From: Cupriavidus numazuensis
GTDB taxonomy: Bacteria > Pseudomonadota > Gammaproteobacteria > Burkholderiales > Burkholderiaceae
NCBI RefSeq assembly: GCF_905397435.1
Contig: NZ_CAJPVI010000007.1
Span: 62,001 to 126,000, forward strand
Direction: 5' to 3'
Length of the DNA: 64,000 bases
Positions 26,143 through 35,406 of the stretch are shown piece by piece; within the stretch, counting starts at the first letter, position 1; every line of letters begins with the position of its first letter. The position numbers and the translations under genes are program-made. The notes beneath the pieces were generated by a model. That model made no database searches. It was not told where the DNA came from and worked only from the letters and a program-made list of their open reading frames with translations.

Positions 26143-28104
26143 ATGATTCACCGATACGCAACGCTGGCTGCTGCCGCGCTGTGCCTGGTCGGGCTGGCCC
26201 ACGCCGCCGACGGCCCGAAGCCGGCGACGGCAGCCACGGCGAAAGCCAATGCCGCCGTCCTGCAGCAACTGCCGTTTGCCAACCGCCAGGATTTCGAGGA
26301 TGCGCAGCGCGGCTTCCTCGGCACGCTGGACAGCAACGAGATCCGTGATGCGCAGGGGCGCATGGTCTGGTCGCTCGGTACGTATGCATTCCTGCGCGAT
26401 GCCAAGGCGCCCGACACGGTCAACCCGAGCCTGTGGCGCCAGGCCCAGCTCAATATGAACAACGGCTTGTTCCAGGTCACCGACCGCATCTTTCAGGTGC
26501 GCGGGCTCGACATCTCGAACATGACGATCATCGAGGGCGATAGCGGTCTGATCATCATCGATCCGCTGACCTCGAAGGAAACCGCGCACGCTGCGCTGGA
26601 CCTCTACTACAAGCATCGACCGAAGAAGCCGGTGGTGGCGGTGATCTACACCCACAGCCACGGCGACCACTTCGGCGGCGTGAAGGGCGTGACCACCGAC
26701 GAGGACGTGAAGGCTGTCCGCGTCAAGGTGCTGGCGCCGGAAGGCTTCATGGAGGAGGCGGTCAGCGAGAACGTCTTCGCGGGCAACGCGATGGCGCGCC
26801 GCGCGCAGTACATGTACGGCGCCAATCTGCCGAAGGCTGCCAACGGCCATGTCGATTCGGGCCTGGGCAAGGCGGTGTCCCACGGCACCATCACGCTGAT
26901 CGCGCCGACCGACCTGATCGCGAAGACCGGCGAGACGCGCACGATCGACGGCGTGCAGATCGAATTCCTGATGGCGCCCGGCACTGAAGCGCCGGCCGAG
27001 ATGCTGATGTACTTCCCGCAATGGAAGGCACTGTGCGCGGCCGAGGATGCCACCCACAACATGCACAACCTGTACACCATCCGCGGTGCGCAGGTGCGTG
27101 ACGCCAACCAGTGGTGGCGCGCGCTGGACGAGACCATCGACCGTTTCGGTGGCCGTACCGAGGTGCTGTTCGCGCAGCACCACTGGCCCAAGTGGGGCCA
27201 GCAGAACATCACGACGTACCTTGGCAACCAGCGTGACGGTTACAAGTACATCCACGACCAGTCGCTGCGCCTGGCCAACCAGGGCTTCACGCCGGCGGAG
27301 ATCGGCGAGCGCGTGAAGCTGCCGCCGTCGCTGGCGAGCCAGTGGGACCTGCGCGACTACTACGGCACGGTGAACCACAACGCCAAGGCGGTCTACCAGC
27401 GCTATCTCGGCTGGTATGACGGCAATCCGGCCAATCTCTATCCGCTGCCGCCGGAAGAATCTGCTCGGCACTACGTCGAGTTCATGGGCGGGGCGGACAA
27501 GGTGATCGAGCAGGCGCGGGCTTCGTATGCGCGAGGCGAGTACCGCTGGGTGGCCGAGGTCATGAAGCAGGTCGTCTTTGCCGACCCGTCCAACCAGGCC
27601 GCGCGCAATCTGGAAGCCGACGCGCTCGAGCAGCTTGGCTACCAGACCGAATCGGCCACGTGGCGCAGCGCTTTCCTGAGCGGTGCGCAGGAACTGCGCA
27701 ACGGCCTGCCGAAGGATCCGGGCACGCGCACCTCCAGCCCCGATGTGCTGAATGCCATGACCGACACAATGTTGCTGGACTACCTGGCGATTCGCCTGAA
27801 TGGCGAGCGCGCGGCGGGCCAGAAGCTGGCCATCAACTGGGTCCAGCCCGATACGGGCAAGCGCTATGCACTGACGGTGGATAACGGCGTGTTCCGGTAC
27901 AAGGCCGATGCCCAGCACCAGACCCCCCAGGTGACGCTGAGCATTCCTCGCATGGCGCTGATGGGTGTGCTTGCCGGCCAGACCACACTGCCGGCCGAGG
28001 TGCAGGCCGGACGCGCGCGTGTCGACGGCGATGCCGGCGCGCTGCGTAGGTGGGTGGGTCTGATGGACAAGTTCGACAGCAACTTCGCCATCGTGACGCC
28101 CTGA
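26143..28104 (+). CDS. Alkyl sulfatase (SdsA/BDS1-type metallo-beta-lactamase fold)
   Basis: A 653-residue secreted enzyme cleaving primary alkyl sulfates such as SDS to alcohol and sulfate. It has a signal peptide MIHRYATLAAAALCLVGLAHAA. The binuclear zinc motif THSHGDHFGG has His171, His173, Asp175 and His176, and further ligands lie in EDATHNMHNLYTIRG. A dimerisation region and a C-terminal SCP2-like domain (from about residue 525, with YLAIRLNGERAAGQKLAINW) follow. GGAG precedes ATG 26143. It is divergent from and probably repressed by the TetR-family neighbour. Confidence 0.93.
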   Translation: MIHRYATLAAAALCLVGLAHAADGPKPATAATAKANAAVLQQLPFANRQDFEDAQRGFLGTLDSNEIRDAQGRMVWSLGTYAFLRDAKAPDTVNPSLWRQAQLNMNNGLFQVTDRIFQVRGLDISNMTIIEGDSGLIIIDPLTSKETAHAALDLYYKHRPKKPVVAVIYTHSHGDHFGGVKGVTTDEDVKAVRVKVLAPEGFMEEAVSENVFAGNAMARRAQYMYGANLPKAANGHVDSGLGKAVSHGTITLIAPTDLIAKTGETRTIDGVQIEFLMAPGTEAPAEMLMYFPQWKALCAAEDATHNMHNLYTIRGAQVRDANQWWRALDETIDRFGGRTEVLFAQHHWPKWGQQNITTYLGNQRDGYKYIHDQSLRLANQGFTPAEIGERVKLPPSLASQWDLRDYYGTVNHNAKAVYQRYLGWYDGNPANLYPLPPEESARHYVEFMGGADKVIEQARASYARGEYRWVAEVMKQVVFADPSNQAARNLEADALEQLGYQTESATWRSAFLSGAQELRNGLPKDPGTRTSSPDVLNAMTDTMLLDYLAIRLNGERAAGQKLAINWVQPDTGKRYALTVDNGVFRYKADAQHQTPQVTLSIPRMALMGVLAGQTTLPAEVQAGRARVDGDAGALRRWVGLMDKFDSNFAIVTP

Positions 28105-28382
28105 CGCAACAGCGGTGCGCAGCGGGCGGCGGCTGGATCGAAAACCGGCCCGCCGCCCCCGTAAAACCACGTATATTCGAGGGTTTTTCGCGCAGCGCCG
28201 CAAAAGCGTTGCGCGGATGCTGCGGTACCGGAGGCCACGGTCAGCCTCGATGCGATTTTCTTAATGGTTAACCCTTCATTTAGGGGAGTCCTTCTACGAA
28301 TCAGTGTCGTCGATGAAACAGTCCCCCTGCCGCAGGCCGGATAATGCCTCCGGCAGCAACCCGAATGAGGAGTATGAGGACT
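28105..28382. other. Spacer between alkyl sulfatase and ompW-type genes
   Basis: Non-coding. It contains a strong stem (GGGCGGCGG 28124-28132 with CCGCCGCCC 28150-28158) that could end alkyl sulfatase transcripts, though no T-run follows. No promoter could be assigned with confidence. Confidence 0.4.
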
Positions 28383-29108
28383 ATGAAATCGACCTATAAG
28401 AAGATGCTGGCGGCAGGCGCTGTCATGGCGCTGGCAGGCACGGCACAGGCGCAATCCGCAGGCAGCAACATCGTCAGCCTGGGCTGGTTCCGCGTGATGC
28501 CGAACAGCTCGGCCGATCCGCTGACGGTGGACAGTATCAATGGCCGTCCGGTCAACATGACCCGGCCGAATACGGGCGCCAATATCGAGAGCGCCGATAC
28601 GCTGGGCATCGCCTTCGAGCATTACTTCACGGATAACATCTCGGCCGAACTGGTCGCGGGCATTCCGCCCAAGCATGACGTCAAGGGCACCGGCGACTAC
28701 GCCCAATATGGCAAGCTCGGTTCGGTCAGGCAGTGGAGCCCGGCGGTGGTGGTGAAATACCACTTCTTCGACGCCAAGACCAAGCTTCGGCCCTATGTCG
28801 GCCTGGGTGTGAACTACACCTGGTTCACCGACGAGACCATCTCCAACCAGGACTTCGTCAACCACGCCTTCGGTATTCCCGGCGCCAAGATGACCGCCAA
28901 TGCCGAAAGCTCGTGGAACCCGGTGTTCAACGTCGGCGCGAGCTACGCGATCACCGACAACTGGTTCGTGGGTCTGTCGGTTTCCTACTTGCCGTTGTCT
29001 ACCCGTGCCACTCTCACCACCCAGGCGAACGGGGTGACGATCGTGTCGCATACCAAGATCAAGATTGATCCGGTGGTGACTTTTCTGAGTGTGGGTTACA
29101 AGTTCTGA
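28383..29108 (+). CDS. ompW: OmpW-family outer membrane protein
   Basis: A 241-residue eight-strand beta-barrel porin. It has signal peptide MKSTYKKMLAAGAVMALAGTAQAQ and family features SLGWFRVMPNSSADPL, LGIAFEHYFTDNISAELVAGIPPKHDV, KYHFFDAKTKLRPYVGLGVNYTWF and a terminal KIKIDPVVTFLSVGYKF ending in Phe, as needed for outer-membrane insertion. It may take up small hydrophobic molecules, as proposed for OmpW. It follows the alkyl sulfatase gene but with a 278-nt gap, so it is probably a separate transcript. Confidence 0.94.
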   Translation: MKSTYKKMLAAGAVMALAGTAQAQSAGSNIVSLGWFRVMPNSSADPLTVDSINGRPVNMTRPNTGANIESADTLGIAFEHYFTDNISAELVAGIPPKHDVKGTGDYAQYGKLGSVRQWSPAVVVKYHFFDAKTKLRPYVGLGVNYTWFTDETISNQDFVNHAFGIPGAKMTANAESSWNPVFNVGASYAITDNWFVGLSVSYLPLSTRATLTTQANGVTIVSHTKIKIDPVVTFLSVGYKF

Positions 29109-29221
29109 TTGGTTGTTTTGATGGTGGGGGGCTCGTGTCGGGAGGGGGTGTCGCTCTTGGCATGCGCCGCGGTTTCGCCGGCGTAGCCGGCGGGCCTTCT
29201 CGTTGGGGGTGGGTTATCACT

Positions 29222-29940
29222 CTTCGCTGGCGCGGCTGTTTCGCCGGCGTAGCCGGCGAGTCACTTTTTGTCCGAGCGACAAAAAGTAACCAAAAAGCGC
29301 GTCGTTGCCGCTGGCCATCAATTCCACGGCGGCAGGGGTTCAAACGGCTTTGGACGCCTGCTACGGTGGTCAGTGGTTCGACCCTGCTACGCTATGTGAG
29401 TCAGAACCTGTGCCTCGCGCGGCACGACTTTTGGACGATCCCCAAGACGGACTCGGGTACAGCGTTTCAACACGGTCAGTGGTGGGACGCCTTCGGCTGC
29501 GCTGCGCGCACGTCGTCGTCTGGGGGCAAGCTCATCAGCGTCGCTGGCGCCCGAGTCCCCGTTCCCGTTCCTGATGTCCTGTCTCTACGCGCATGCATTG
29601 GCAGGCATCGTCACCGAGGCGTAGTTCGCCCTGGGCCTGCGTGCTCAGACTTGAGCTCTGCGCGTAGCGCAGCCGAAGGCGATCAGACGATATCGCCGGC
29701 AGCAGGGGCCACGAACGCTTGCAGGGCTCGTTCAATCAGCGCGGTAATTCCTCTCACGGTCGTGCGCCACGCGGCAGGCAGCGGAAATCCCCTCTGAAGC
29801 CCATACCCGTACAACACCCTCAGCACACTACGATAAAAATTCGCCCCTTTGGGGCAACCAAAACGCGTTTTTGGTTACTTTTGTCGCTCGGACAAAAGTG
29901 ACTCGCCGGCTACGCCGGCGAAACAGCAGCGCCAGCGAAG
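29222..29940 (+). mobile_element. 0.7-kb element with hairpin-bearing terminal inverted repeats, copy 1
   Basis: The ends are inverted repeats of about 80 bp starting CTTCGCTGGCGC. Each end holds two hairpins: CGCCGGC-GTA-GCCGGCG, and ACTTTTTGTC / GACAAAAAGT around CGAGC. At the right end both arms of the second hairpin are one base shorter (ACTTTTGTC / GACAAAAGT), so pairing is kept. The interior (29303-29860) has no recognisable gene. Several frames are open but share no known domain. A second copy in opposite orientation lies at 52.56-53.27 kb. It resembles a non-autonomous transposon or a large REP-type repeat. Confidence 0.75.
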
Positions 29941-29968
29941 CACGACAACCCAACCCCGCCTTCAACCC

Positions 29969-30169
29969 TCAGCCGACCGCCTTCACCGGATACCCAGCCT
30001 CCTCGATAGCCTCGCGCAGCGCCTGCACATCCGCACCGCTTTCCACCTTCACCGACTGGGCCGAAACATCAGCGTTGACGCGGGCAGCGGGATCGACACC
30101 TTGCACGGCGCGCGTGATGGCCCCCACGCAGTGGTTGCACGACATGCCTTCGACCTGGAACTGGATCAT
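29969..30169 (-). CDS. copZ: Copper chaperone, HMA domain protein
   Basis: A 66-residue heavy-metal-associated ferredoxin-like fold with metal motif GMSCNHC (the two Cys bind Cu(I)) and the usual end AGYPVKAVG. It carries copper in the cytoplasm, probably to the CopA ATPase coded divergently 200 bp away. A MerR-type operator with 19-bp spacing lies upstream, so it is likely induced by copper through CueR. It ends only about 28 bp from the right end of the inverted-repeat element. Confidence 0.93.
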   Translation of the reverse strand: MIQFQVEGMSCNHCVGAITRAVQGVDPAARVNADVSAQSVKVESGADVQALREAIEEAGYPVKAVG

Positions 30170-30224
30170 GGCTTAGACCTCCTGATTGACATGGATGAGC
30201 GGCACGATCGCCGCGACAGACGTA

Positions 30225-30255
30225 GTGTGAACCTTCCCATGGTGGGAAGCGCAAG
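30225..30255 (-). promoter_or_regulatory. CueR-type promoter of copZ
   Basis: On the minus strand TTGCGC (-35) and CACACT (-10) are separated by 19 nt. The spacer carries the dyad CTTCCCA / TGGGAAG. Over-long spacing with a central dyad is the mark of MerR-family activation. Confidence 0.7.
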
Positions 30256-30307
30256 CGATAACCTCGCGGCGACATCAAAAGCGCATGACACGGCACTCGA
30301 ATCGTCC

Positions 30308-30338
30308 TTGACCTTCCTATGATGGTAAGGTCCATCAT
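30308..30338 (+). promoter_or_regulatory. CueR-type promoter of copA-cueR
   Basis: TTGACC (-35) and CATCAT (-10) are separated by 19 nt, with the dyad GACCTT / AAGGTC (30310-30332) over the spacer. This matches the operator geometry of copper-responsive MerR regulators and faces copA. Confidence 0.78.
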
Positions 30339-30369
30339 GCAGTGAACAAAACTGAGAACGAGTCCAGCG

Positions 30370-32841
30370 ATGCCGAATGCCAGCCTTTCCCCAACCTTGA
30401 CGGGCAGCCAGGCGCCGGAGTGGCGGCTGCCAATCGACGGCATGACCTGCGCGTCTTGCGTGCGGCGTGTCGAGAATGCGCTGGCCAAGGTGCCCGGCGT
30501 GCAAGACGTGGCCGTGAACCTTGCCACCGAGCAGGCCACGCTGCATGCGGACAGCGGCGCCGTCCTGCCGGCCGCAGCCAAGGCCGTGGCGGATGCCGGC
30601 TATGAAGTGCCGCGCGAGACGGTAGAACTCAATATCGCTGACATGACCTGCGCTTCCTGCGTGGGCCGCGTCGAACGCGCGCTGCGCGCCGTGCCCGGTG
30701 TGCTGGATGCCCAGGTCAACCTTGCTACCGAACGCGCGAGCGTGACACTGCTGCGCGGCGCCGCCGATGCCGATTCGCTTGCCGCCGCGGTCGCGCGCGC
30801 GGGCTACGGTGCGACGCCAGTCACCGAAACGCTGCCATCGGCTGCGCCGGGCGACGCTGCGCACGACTTCTGGAGCGGCCCCTGGCCGGTGATGCTCTCG
30901 GCGGCGCTTTCCTTGCCGCTGGTCGCACCGATGGTGCTCGAATGGTTCGGCATGCACTGGATGCTGCCGGGCTGGGTGCAGTGGCTGCTGGCCACGCCCG
31001 TGCAGTTCGTGTTCGGCTGGCGCTTCTACAAGGCCGGGTGGAAGGCCGTGCGCGCCGGTGCCGGCAATATGGACCTGCTGGTGGCGCTGGGCACGAGCGC
31101 GGCCTATGGCCTGTCGCTGTGGCTGATGTGGCGCACGCCCGATGGCATGCCGCATCTCTACTTCGAAAGCGCCGCAGTAGTCATCACGCTCGTACGGCTG
31201 GGCAAATGGCTGGAGACGCGGGCCAAGCGCCAGACCGCCGATGCCATCCGCGCGCTCGCCGCGCTGCGTCCCGACACCGCGCGCGTGCGCCGCAACGGCC
31301 AGGAAGTGACGGTGCCGCTGGGATCGGTGCGTGTGGGCGACGAAGTGGTGGTGCGTCCCGGCGAGCGTATCCCCGTCGATGCCGTGGTGATCGACGGCAG
31401 CAGTCATGCCGACGAATCGATGCTGACTGGCGAGAGCCTGCCGGTGCCCAAGGCGCCCGGCGACAAGCTCACCGGCGGCGCCATCAATTTCGAAGGACTG
31501 CTCGTAGCGCGCACCGTCGCGGTCGGCGCCGAGACCGTGCTTGCCCGCATCATCCGCATGGTCGAGCATGCGCAGGCGGCCAAGGCACCGATCCAGCGCC
31601 TGGTCGACCAGGTCAGCGCGGTGTTCGTGCCCGTGGTGCTCGGCATTGCGCTGGTGACGCTGCTCGGCTGGGGCCTGTTCGCGGGCGACTGGGAAATGGC
31701 ACTCCTCAACGCGGTGGCAGTGCTGGTGATCGCCTGCCCGTGCGCGCTGGGGCTCGCCACGCCGACCGCGATCATGGCCGGTACCGGCGCCGGTGCGCGC
31801 GCTGGCATCCTGATCAAGGATGCCGAGGCGCTCGAGATTGCCCATCGCGTGAGCGTGGTGGCGTTTGACAAGACCGGCACGCTGACCGTGGGCCGGCCCG
31901 AAGTGGTGGCGCTGCAGGCGGCCGACGCGGACGATGCCGACGGCGCGAGGCTACTGGCGCGGCTGGCGGCACTTCAGGCAGGCAGTGAACACCCGCTGGC
32001 GCGCGCAGTGCTGAATGCGGCGCAAGCGCGCGGCATCCCTGCACCCGCGGCCACCGATGTGCAGGCGCTACCGGGGCGTGGCATTGCCGGCGTGGTCGAC
32101 GGGCAGGCGCTGCAGCTCGGCAGCGAACGGCTGCGCGAAGCGCTGGGCGCTGATGCGGGTACGCTGCAGGCGGCGGCGGAACGCCTGCGCGACGAGGGCC
32201 GCACGGTGTCGTGGCTGGTGGAAACGCAGCCGCCACGCGTCGCTGGCCTGGTGGCGTTTGGCGATGCCATCAAGCCCGGCGCACCCGCGGCAATTGCGCG
32301 GCTGCGCGCGGCCGGCGTGCGCACGGTGATGCTGACCGGCGACAACAAGGGCGCCGCGGCACGCGTGGCCCAGACGCTGGGTCTCGATGAAGTACAGGCC
32401 GAGGTTCTGCCCGAAGACAAGGCGGCACGTGTGCGTGCGCTCGGCCAGGACGGCGCGGTGGTGGCCATGGTCGGCGATGGCATTAACGATGCGCCGGCGC
32501 TGGCCGCGGCCGATGTCGGTATTGCCATGTCGACCGGTACCGATGTCGCCATGCATGCTGCCGGTATCACGCTGATGCGCGGTGATCCGGCGCTCGTCGC
32601 CGACGCGCTGGCCGTGTCGCAACGCACCGTGCGCAAGATCCGCCAGAACCTGTTCTGGGCGTTCTTCTACAACGTGGTCGGCATTCCGCTGGCAGCGGCG
32701 GGGCTGCTGAACCCGGTGGTCGCCGGGGCGGCGATGGCGTTCTCGAGCGTAAGTGTCGTCAGCAACGCGTTGCTGCTGCGGCGCTGGCACCCGGGTGGCG
32801 ACACGGGTGGCGACACGGGCGAAACAGGAGCAAAGGCATGA
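30370..32841 (+). CDS. copA: Copper-exporting P1B-type ATPase
   Basis: An 823-residue inner-membrane pump that expels Cu(I). Two N-terminal HMA domains carry CASC motifs (Cys27/30 and Cys94/97). Eight membrane segments include the translocation motif CPC at 456-458. The actuator TGES is in [14 protein letters not shown]. The phosphorylated Asp500 is in DKTGTLT, SEHPLA is in the nucleotide domain and [10 protein letters not shown] in the hinge. The C-terminal tail holds a short direct repeat (GGDTGGDTG). The stop overlaps the cueR start, so pump and regulator form one operon driven by a MerR-type promoter. Confidence 0.97.
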   Translation: MPNASLSPTLTGSQAPEWRLPIDGMTCASCVRRVENALAKVPGVQDVAVNLATEQATLHADSGAVLPAAAKAVADAGYEVPRETVELNIADMTCASCVGRVERALRAVPGVLDAQVNLATERASVTLLRGAADADSLAAAVARAGYGATPVTETLPSAAPGDAAHDFWSGPWPVMLSAALSLPLVAPMVLEWFGMHWMLPGWVQWLLATPVQFVFGWRFYKAGWKAVRAGAGNMDLLVALGTSAAYGLSLWLMWRTPDGMPHLYFESAAVVITLVRLGKWLETRAKRQTADAIRALAALRPDTARVRRNGQEVTVPLGSVRVGDEVVVRPGERIPVDAVVIDGSSHADESMLTGESLPVPKAPGDKLTGGAINFEGLLVARTVAVGAETVLARIIRMVEHAQAAKAPIQRLVDQVSAVFVPVVLGIALVTLLGWGLFAGDWEMALLNAVAVLVIACPCALGLATPTAIMAGTGAGARAGILIKDAEALEIAHRVSVVAFDKTGTLTVGRPEVVALQAADADDADGARLLARLAALQAGSEHPLARAVLNAAQARGIPAPAATDVQALPGRGIAGVVDGQALQLGSERLREALGADAGTLQAAAERLRDEGRTVSWLVETQPPRVAGLVAFGDAIKPGAPAAIARLRAAGVRTVMLTGDNKGAAARVAQTLGLDEVQAEVLPEDKAARVRALGQDGAVVAMVGDGINDAPALAAADVGIAMSTGTDVAMHAAGITLMRGDPALVADALAVSQRTVRKIRQNLFWAFFYNVVGIPLAAAGLLNPVVAGAAMAFSSVSVVSNALLLRRWHPGGDTGGDTGETGAKA

Positions 32842-33287
32842 ATATCGGGGAAGCCGCGGACGCCTCCGGCGTTTCCGCGAAGATGATCCGGCACTACGAG
32901 TCGATCGGTCTGGTCGATACGCCGCCGCGCACCGAAGGCGGCTACCGCCGCTATGACGAGCGCGCCGTGCATACCTTGCGCTTCGTGCGGCGCGCCCGTA
33001 ATCTCGGGTTCTCGCTCGACGAGATCCGCGGGCTGCTGTCGCTGTGGCATGACCGCCGGCGCGCGAGCGCAGATGTGAAGGCGATGACGCTGCGGCATGT
33101 GGCGGACCTGGAAAAGCGCATTGCCGAACTCGCTGCGATGCGCGACACACTGCGGGCGCTGGCCGAAGCCTGCAGCGGCGACGACCGGCCCGATTGCCCG
33201 ATTCTCGCCGACTTTGCGCAGCCAGATGACCATGCGCATTGCCATGTCGAGGGCGCATGTAGCGGTGCGGTGGCGGACGAACAATAA
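32838..33287 (+). CDS. cueR: Copper-responsive MerR-family regulator CueR
   Basis: A 149-residue activator. The N-terminal MerR HTH is [26 protein letters not shown] dimerisation helix follows, and the Cu(I)-binding loop has Cys112 and Cys120, the same residue numbers as in E. coli CueR. A His/Cys-rich tail ([10 protein letters not shown]) may add metal affinity. It overlaps copA by four bases. Two matching operators precede copZ and copA, giving a closed autoregulatory circuit. Confidence 0.95.
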   Translation: MNIGEAADASGVSAKMIRHYESIGLVDTPPRTEGGYRRYDERAVHTLRFVRRARNLGFSLDEIRGLLSLWHDRRRASADVKAMTLRHVADLEKRIAELAAMRDTLRALAEACSGDDRPDCPILADFAQPDDHAHCHVEGACSGAVADEQ

Positions 33288-33342
33288 TCAGAAACGCAAT
33301 GCCCCCCGCGCCGGACGGGCGGCACCGGGAGGAGACCCGCGG

Positions 33343-34284
33343 ATGGACAAGCCCATGACGGAACACCCCGTTCATCCTGCCGAGGCAGGCCCGTCCGCGC
33401 CTGCGGACGCGGCTGGCACAGCACCCGGTCTTGCAGCAGTGGAGAGCCGCCAGCGCATGCGCGACGGTACCGAGCTGCTGCTGCGCACCTGGGAACCGGA
33501 TCCGCGCATGTTCCCCGAAACGGTCGGCTGCGTGTTGCTCGTCCATGGCCTGGCCGAGCACAGTGGCCGCTACCAGCACGTGGCAGAAGTGCTGTGCGGA
33601 CTGGGACTGCGCGTGCGCGCCTATGATCAGCGCGGGCATGGCGCGAGCGGCGGGGCGCGCATGGTCGCGGAACATCCGGATGCCTATCTGGATGACCTTG
33701 CCGAAATCCATGACGCGGCAGTGCGGGTCTGGAAGGAACTGCCGATCCTGCTCGGCCACAGCATGGGAGGGCTGGTTGCGGCGCGCTTCGCCACTGCGCG
33801 CTTGCGCCCGGTGCGAGCGCTGGTGCTGTCGTCGCCGGCGCTCGCATTGCGGTTGTCGCCGACGATGCTGACGATCCATCGTGTACTCCTGACGCTGGTG
33901 CCGCGCTTGCGTGTGCCGAACCCGATCGATGCACGCATGCTGTCGCACGACCCGCAGGTGGTGGCGCGCTATCGCTCTGATCCGCTGGTACAGACCACGA
34001 TCACGGCTGGCGTACTTGAGAGCTTCATCCGGGGTATGGCGCAAGCGCAGACCGATGCGCCGCGGCTAGAGGCACCGATGCTGATGCTCGTTGGTGGCGC
34101 GGACAAGATCGTCGATCCGGCAGGTAGCCGGACTTTCTTCGACCATGCGCCGGCCGACCTGCGCGAACAGGTGTGGTTCGACCAGGGCTACCACGAGATC
34201 TTCAACGAGGCCGAGCCGTTGCGCAGCGAAGTGTTTGCCGCGCTGACGGACTGGCTGCGCCGGCATCTGGCGCAGCAAGGCTAG
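33343..34284 (+). CDS. Alpha/beta hydrolase, monoacylglycerol lipase-like
   Basis: A 313-residue serine hydrolase. The oxyanion region is LLVHGLAEHSGRYQHVAE near residue 70, the nucleophile elbow GHSMGG has Ser140, Asp is in GGADKIVDP near 255 and His in QGYHEIFNE near 285. The HGxxEHxxRY pattern is that of monoacylglycerol lipases and lysophospholipases (Hydrolase_4). An Ala/Pro-rich N-terminal extension of about 35 residues has no signal peptide. GGAGGAG lies before ATG 33343. The stop codon overlaps that of the convergent LysR gene. Confidence 0.87.
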   Translation: MDKPMTEHPVHPAEAGPSAPADAAGTAPGLAAVESRQRMRDGTELLLRTWEPDPRMFPETVGCVLLVHGLAEHSGRYQHVAEVLCGLGLRVRAYDQRGHGASGGARMVAEHPDAYLDDLAEIHDAAVRVWKELPILLGHSMGGLVAARFATARLRPVRALVLSSPALALRLSPTMLTIHRVLLTLVPRLRVPNPIDARMLSHDPQVVARYRSDPLVQTTITAGVLESFIRGMAQAQTDAPRLEAPMLMLVGGADKIVDPAGSRTFFDHAPADLREQVWFDQGYHEIFNEAEPLRSEVFAALTDWLRRHLAQQG

Positions 34285-35168
34285 GTTCGGAACACGGACT
34301 CGGCGACGCCGAACACGGCACTGACGACGGGATCGTCCCGGCGGCTGGCCAGCGCGACCAGCATCAGCTCGGTCTGCACGGACATGCCTTCCACCACCAC
34401 AAGGCCATGCGCGTGCGATTCGCGCAGTGCGATGGAGTCGCGCACCAGCGACAGGCCAACGCCCGAGCGCACCAGGTCCAGCATCGATGCTTCCTGGTCC
34501 ACATGCGCGACCTTGTGCACGCTGGCAGCGTCGACGCCCGCTTCGGCAAAGCGCGCCGACAGCAGCCGGTTGTGCGCGGATTCAGACGGCGTCCAGATCC
34601 ACGGCAGCGTCGCGAGCTGCGCCCACGAGCGCAGCGCGGTGCGTTCCTTCCAGCCCTTCGGCGCGACCACGTAATACGAGAACGGCGTCAATGCCAGCGC
34701 ATGGAAGCCGGCATCCGGCAGCTGCCCGAGGTAAAAGCCCACATCGAGCGCGCCGCTGCGTATCTGCTGCAGCACCCAGCCCGACATGCCGTGGCGCAGT
34801 TCCGTGCCGATCTGCGGATGGCGCTCGACCAGCGTGCGCAGCATGACGCCGAGCCGCGTGAATTCCGGGTCGAGGATGGTGCCGATCGCGAGCTTGCCGC
34901 GCACGGTGGTGTGCATCGCATCGACGGTGTGCTGCAGGTCGCCGACGCTGTCGAGAATGCGCTCGGCGAGCGGCAGCAGGGCCGCGCCATCGGCAGTCAG
35001 CGTGAGGCCGGTGGCGGTGCGTTCGAACACGCGGATGCGCCATGCCGATTGCAGCGCTTTGAGCTGCAGGCTCACGGCCGGCTGCGTCAGGTGCAGGCGC
35101 TGGGCGGCGCGGGTCAGATTGCCTTCGCGCGCGACGGCGACGAAGGCGCGCAGGTGATGGAGATCCAA
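34281..35168 (-). CDS. LysR-family regulator of the GMC oxidoreductase gene
   Basis: A 295-residue regulator with the standard HTH MDLHHLRAFVAVAREGNLTRAAQRLHLTQPAVSLQLKALQ and a full periplasmic-binding-like effector domain ending SAVFGVAESVFRT. It is divergent from the GMC oxidoreductase gene across a 238-bp spacer carrying an ATAT-based dyad, and so probably controls that gene and itself. The effector is unknown. Confidence 0.92.
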   Translation of the reverse strand: MDLHHLRAFVAVAREGNLTRAAQRLHLTQPAVSLQLKALQSAWRIRVFERTATGLTLTADGAALLPLAERILDSVGDLQHTVDAMHTTVRGKLAIGTILDPEFTRLGVMLRTLVERHPQIGTELRHGMSGWVLQQIRSGALDVGFYLGQLPDAGFHALALTPFSYYVVAPKGWKERTALRSWAQLATLPWIWTPSESAHNRLLSARFAEAGVDAASVHKVAHVDQEASMLDLVRSGVGLSLVRDSIALRESHAHGLVVVEGMSVQTELMLVALASRRDDPVVSAVFGVAESVFRT

Positions 35169-35193
35169 GGTCCGGGGCGCTTCAGTGTGCGCT

Positions 35194-35219
35194 GCAATAT
35201 TTTGCGCGGCTTATATTGC
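35194..35219. promoter_or_regulatory. LysR-type binding dyad
   Basis: The arms GCAATAT and ATATTGC are separated by 12 bp. The dyad lies just upstream of the LysR start codon and about 190 bp from the GMC gene, a usual place for autoregulatory LysR sites. Confidence 0.5.
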
Positions 35220-35406
35220 GATTGACGATAAATCATTGGACGGGCCCGTGCAACTGCGCCAATCTGGCGGTCAGCGCGGCAGCGGCATGGCAGGAGGGGC
35301 GTGCCGCATCTTCACTGAATGCAAAGATGGGCCGTCCTGATGGACACGCATCGGCGCTGCCAGACACCAACACAACAAGAACAAGCACGGAGACGAGACG
35401 ACTCGT

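Noticed and set aside
25927..28203. Long minus-strand extension of the TetR-family gene
   Set aside because: Only the part from 25926 leftward shows TetR homology. The rest is antisense to the alkyl sulfatase gene.
29135..29797. 220-codon frame across the inverted-repeat element
   Set aside because: The frame crosses the terminal hairpins, and copy 2 keeps only part of it. No domain is recognised, so it was not called as a gene.
30166..31845. 559-codon minus-strand frame under copA
   Set aside because: His/Arg-rich antisense shadow of the copper ATPase gene.
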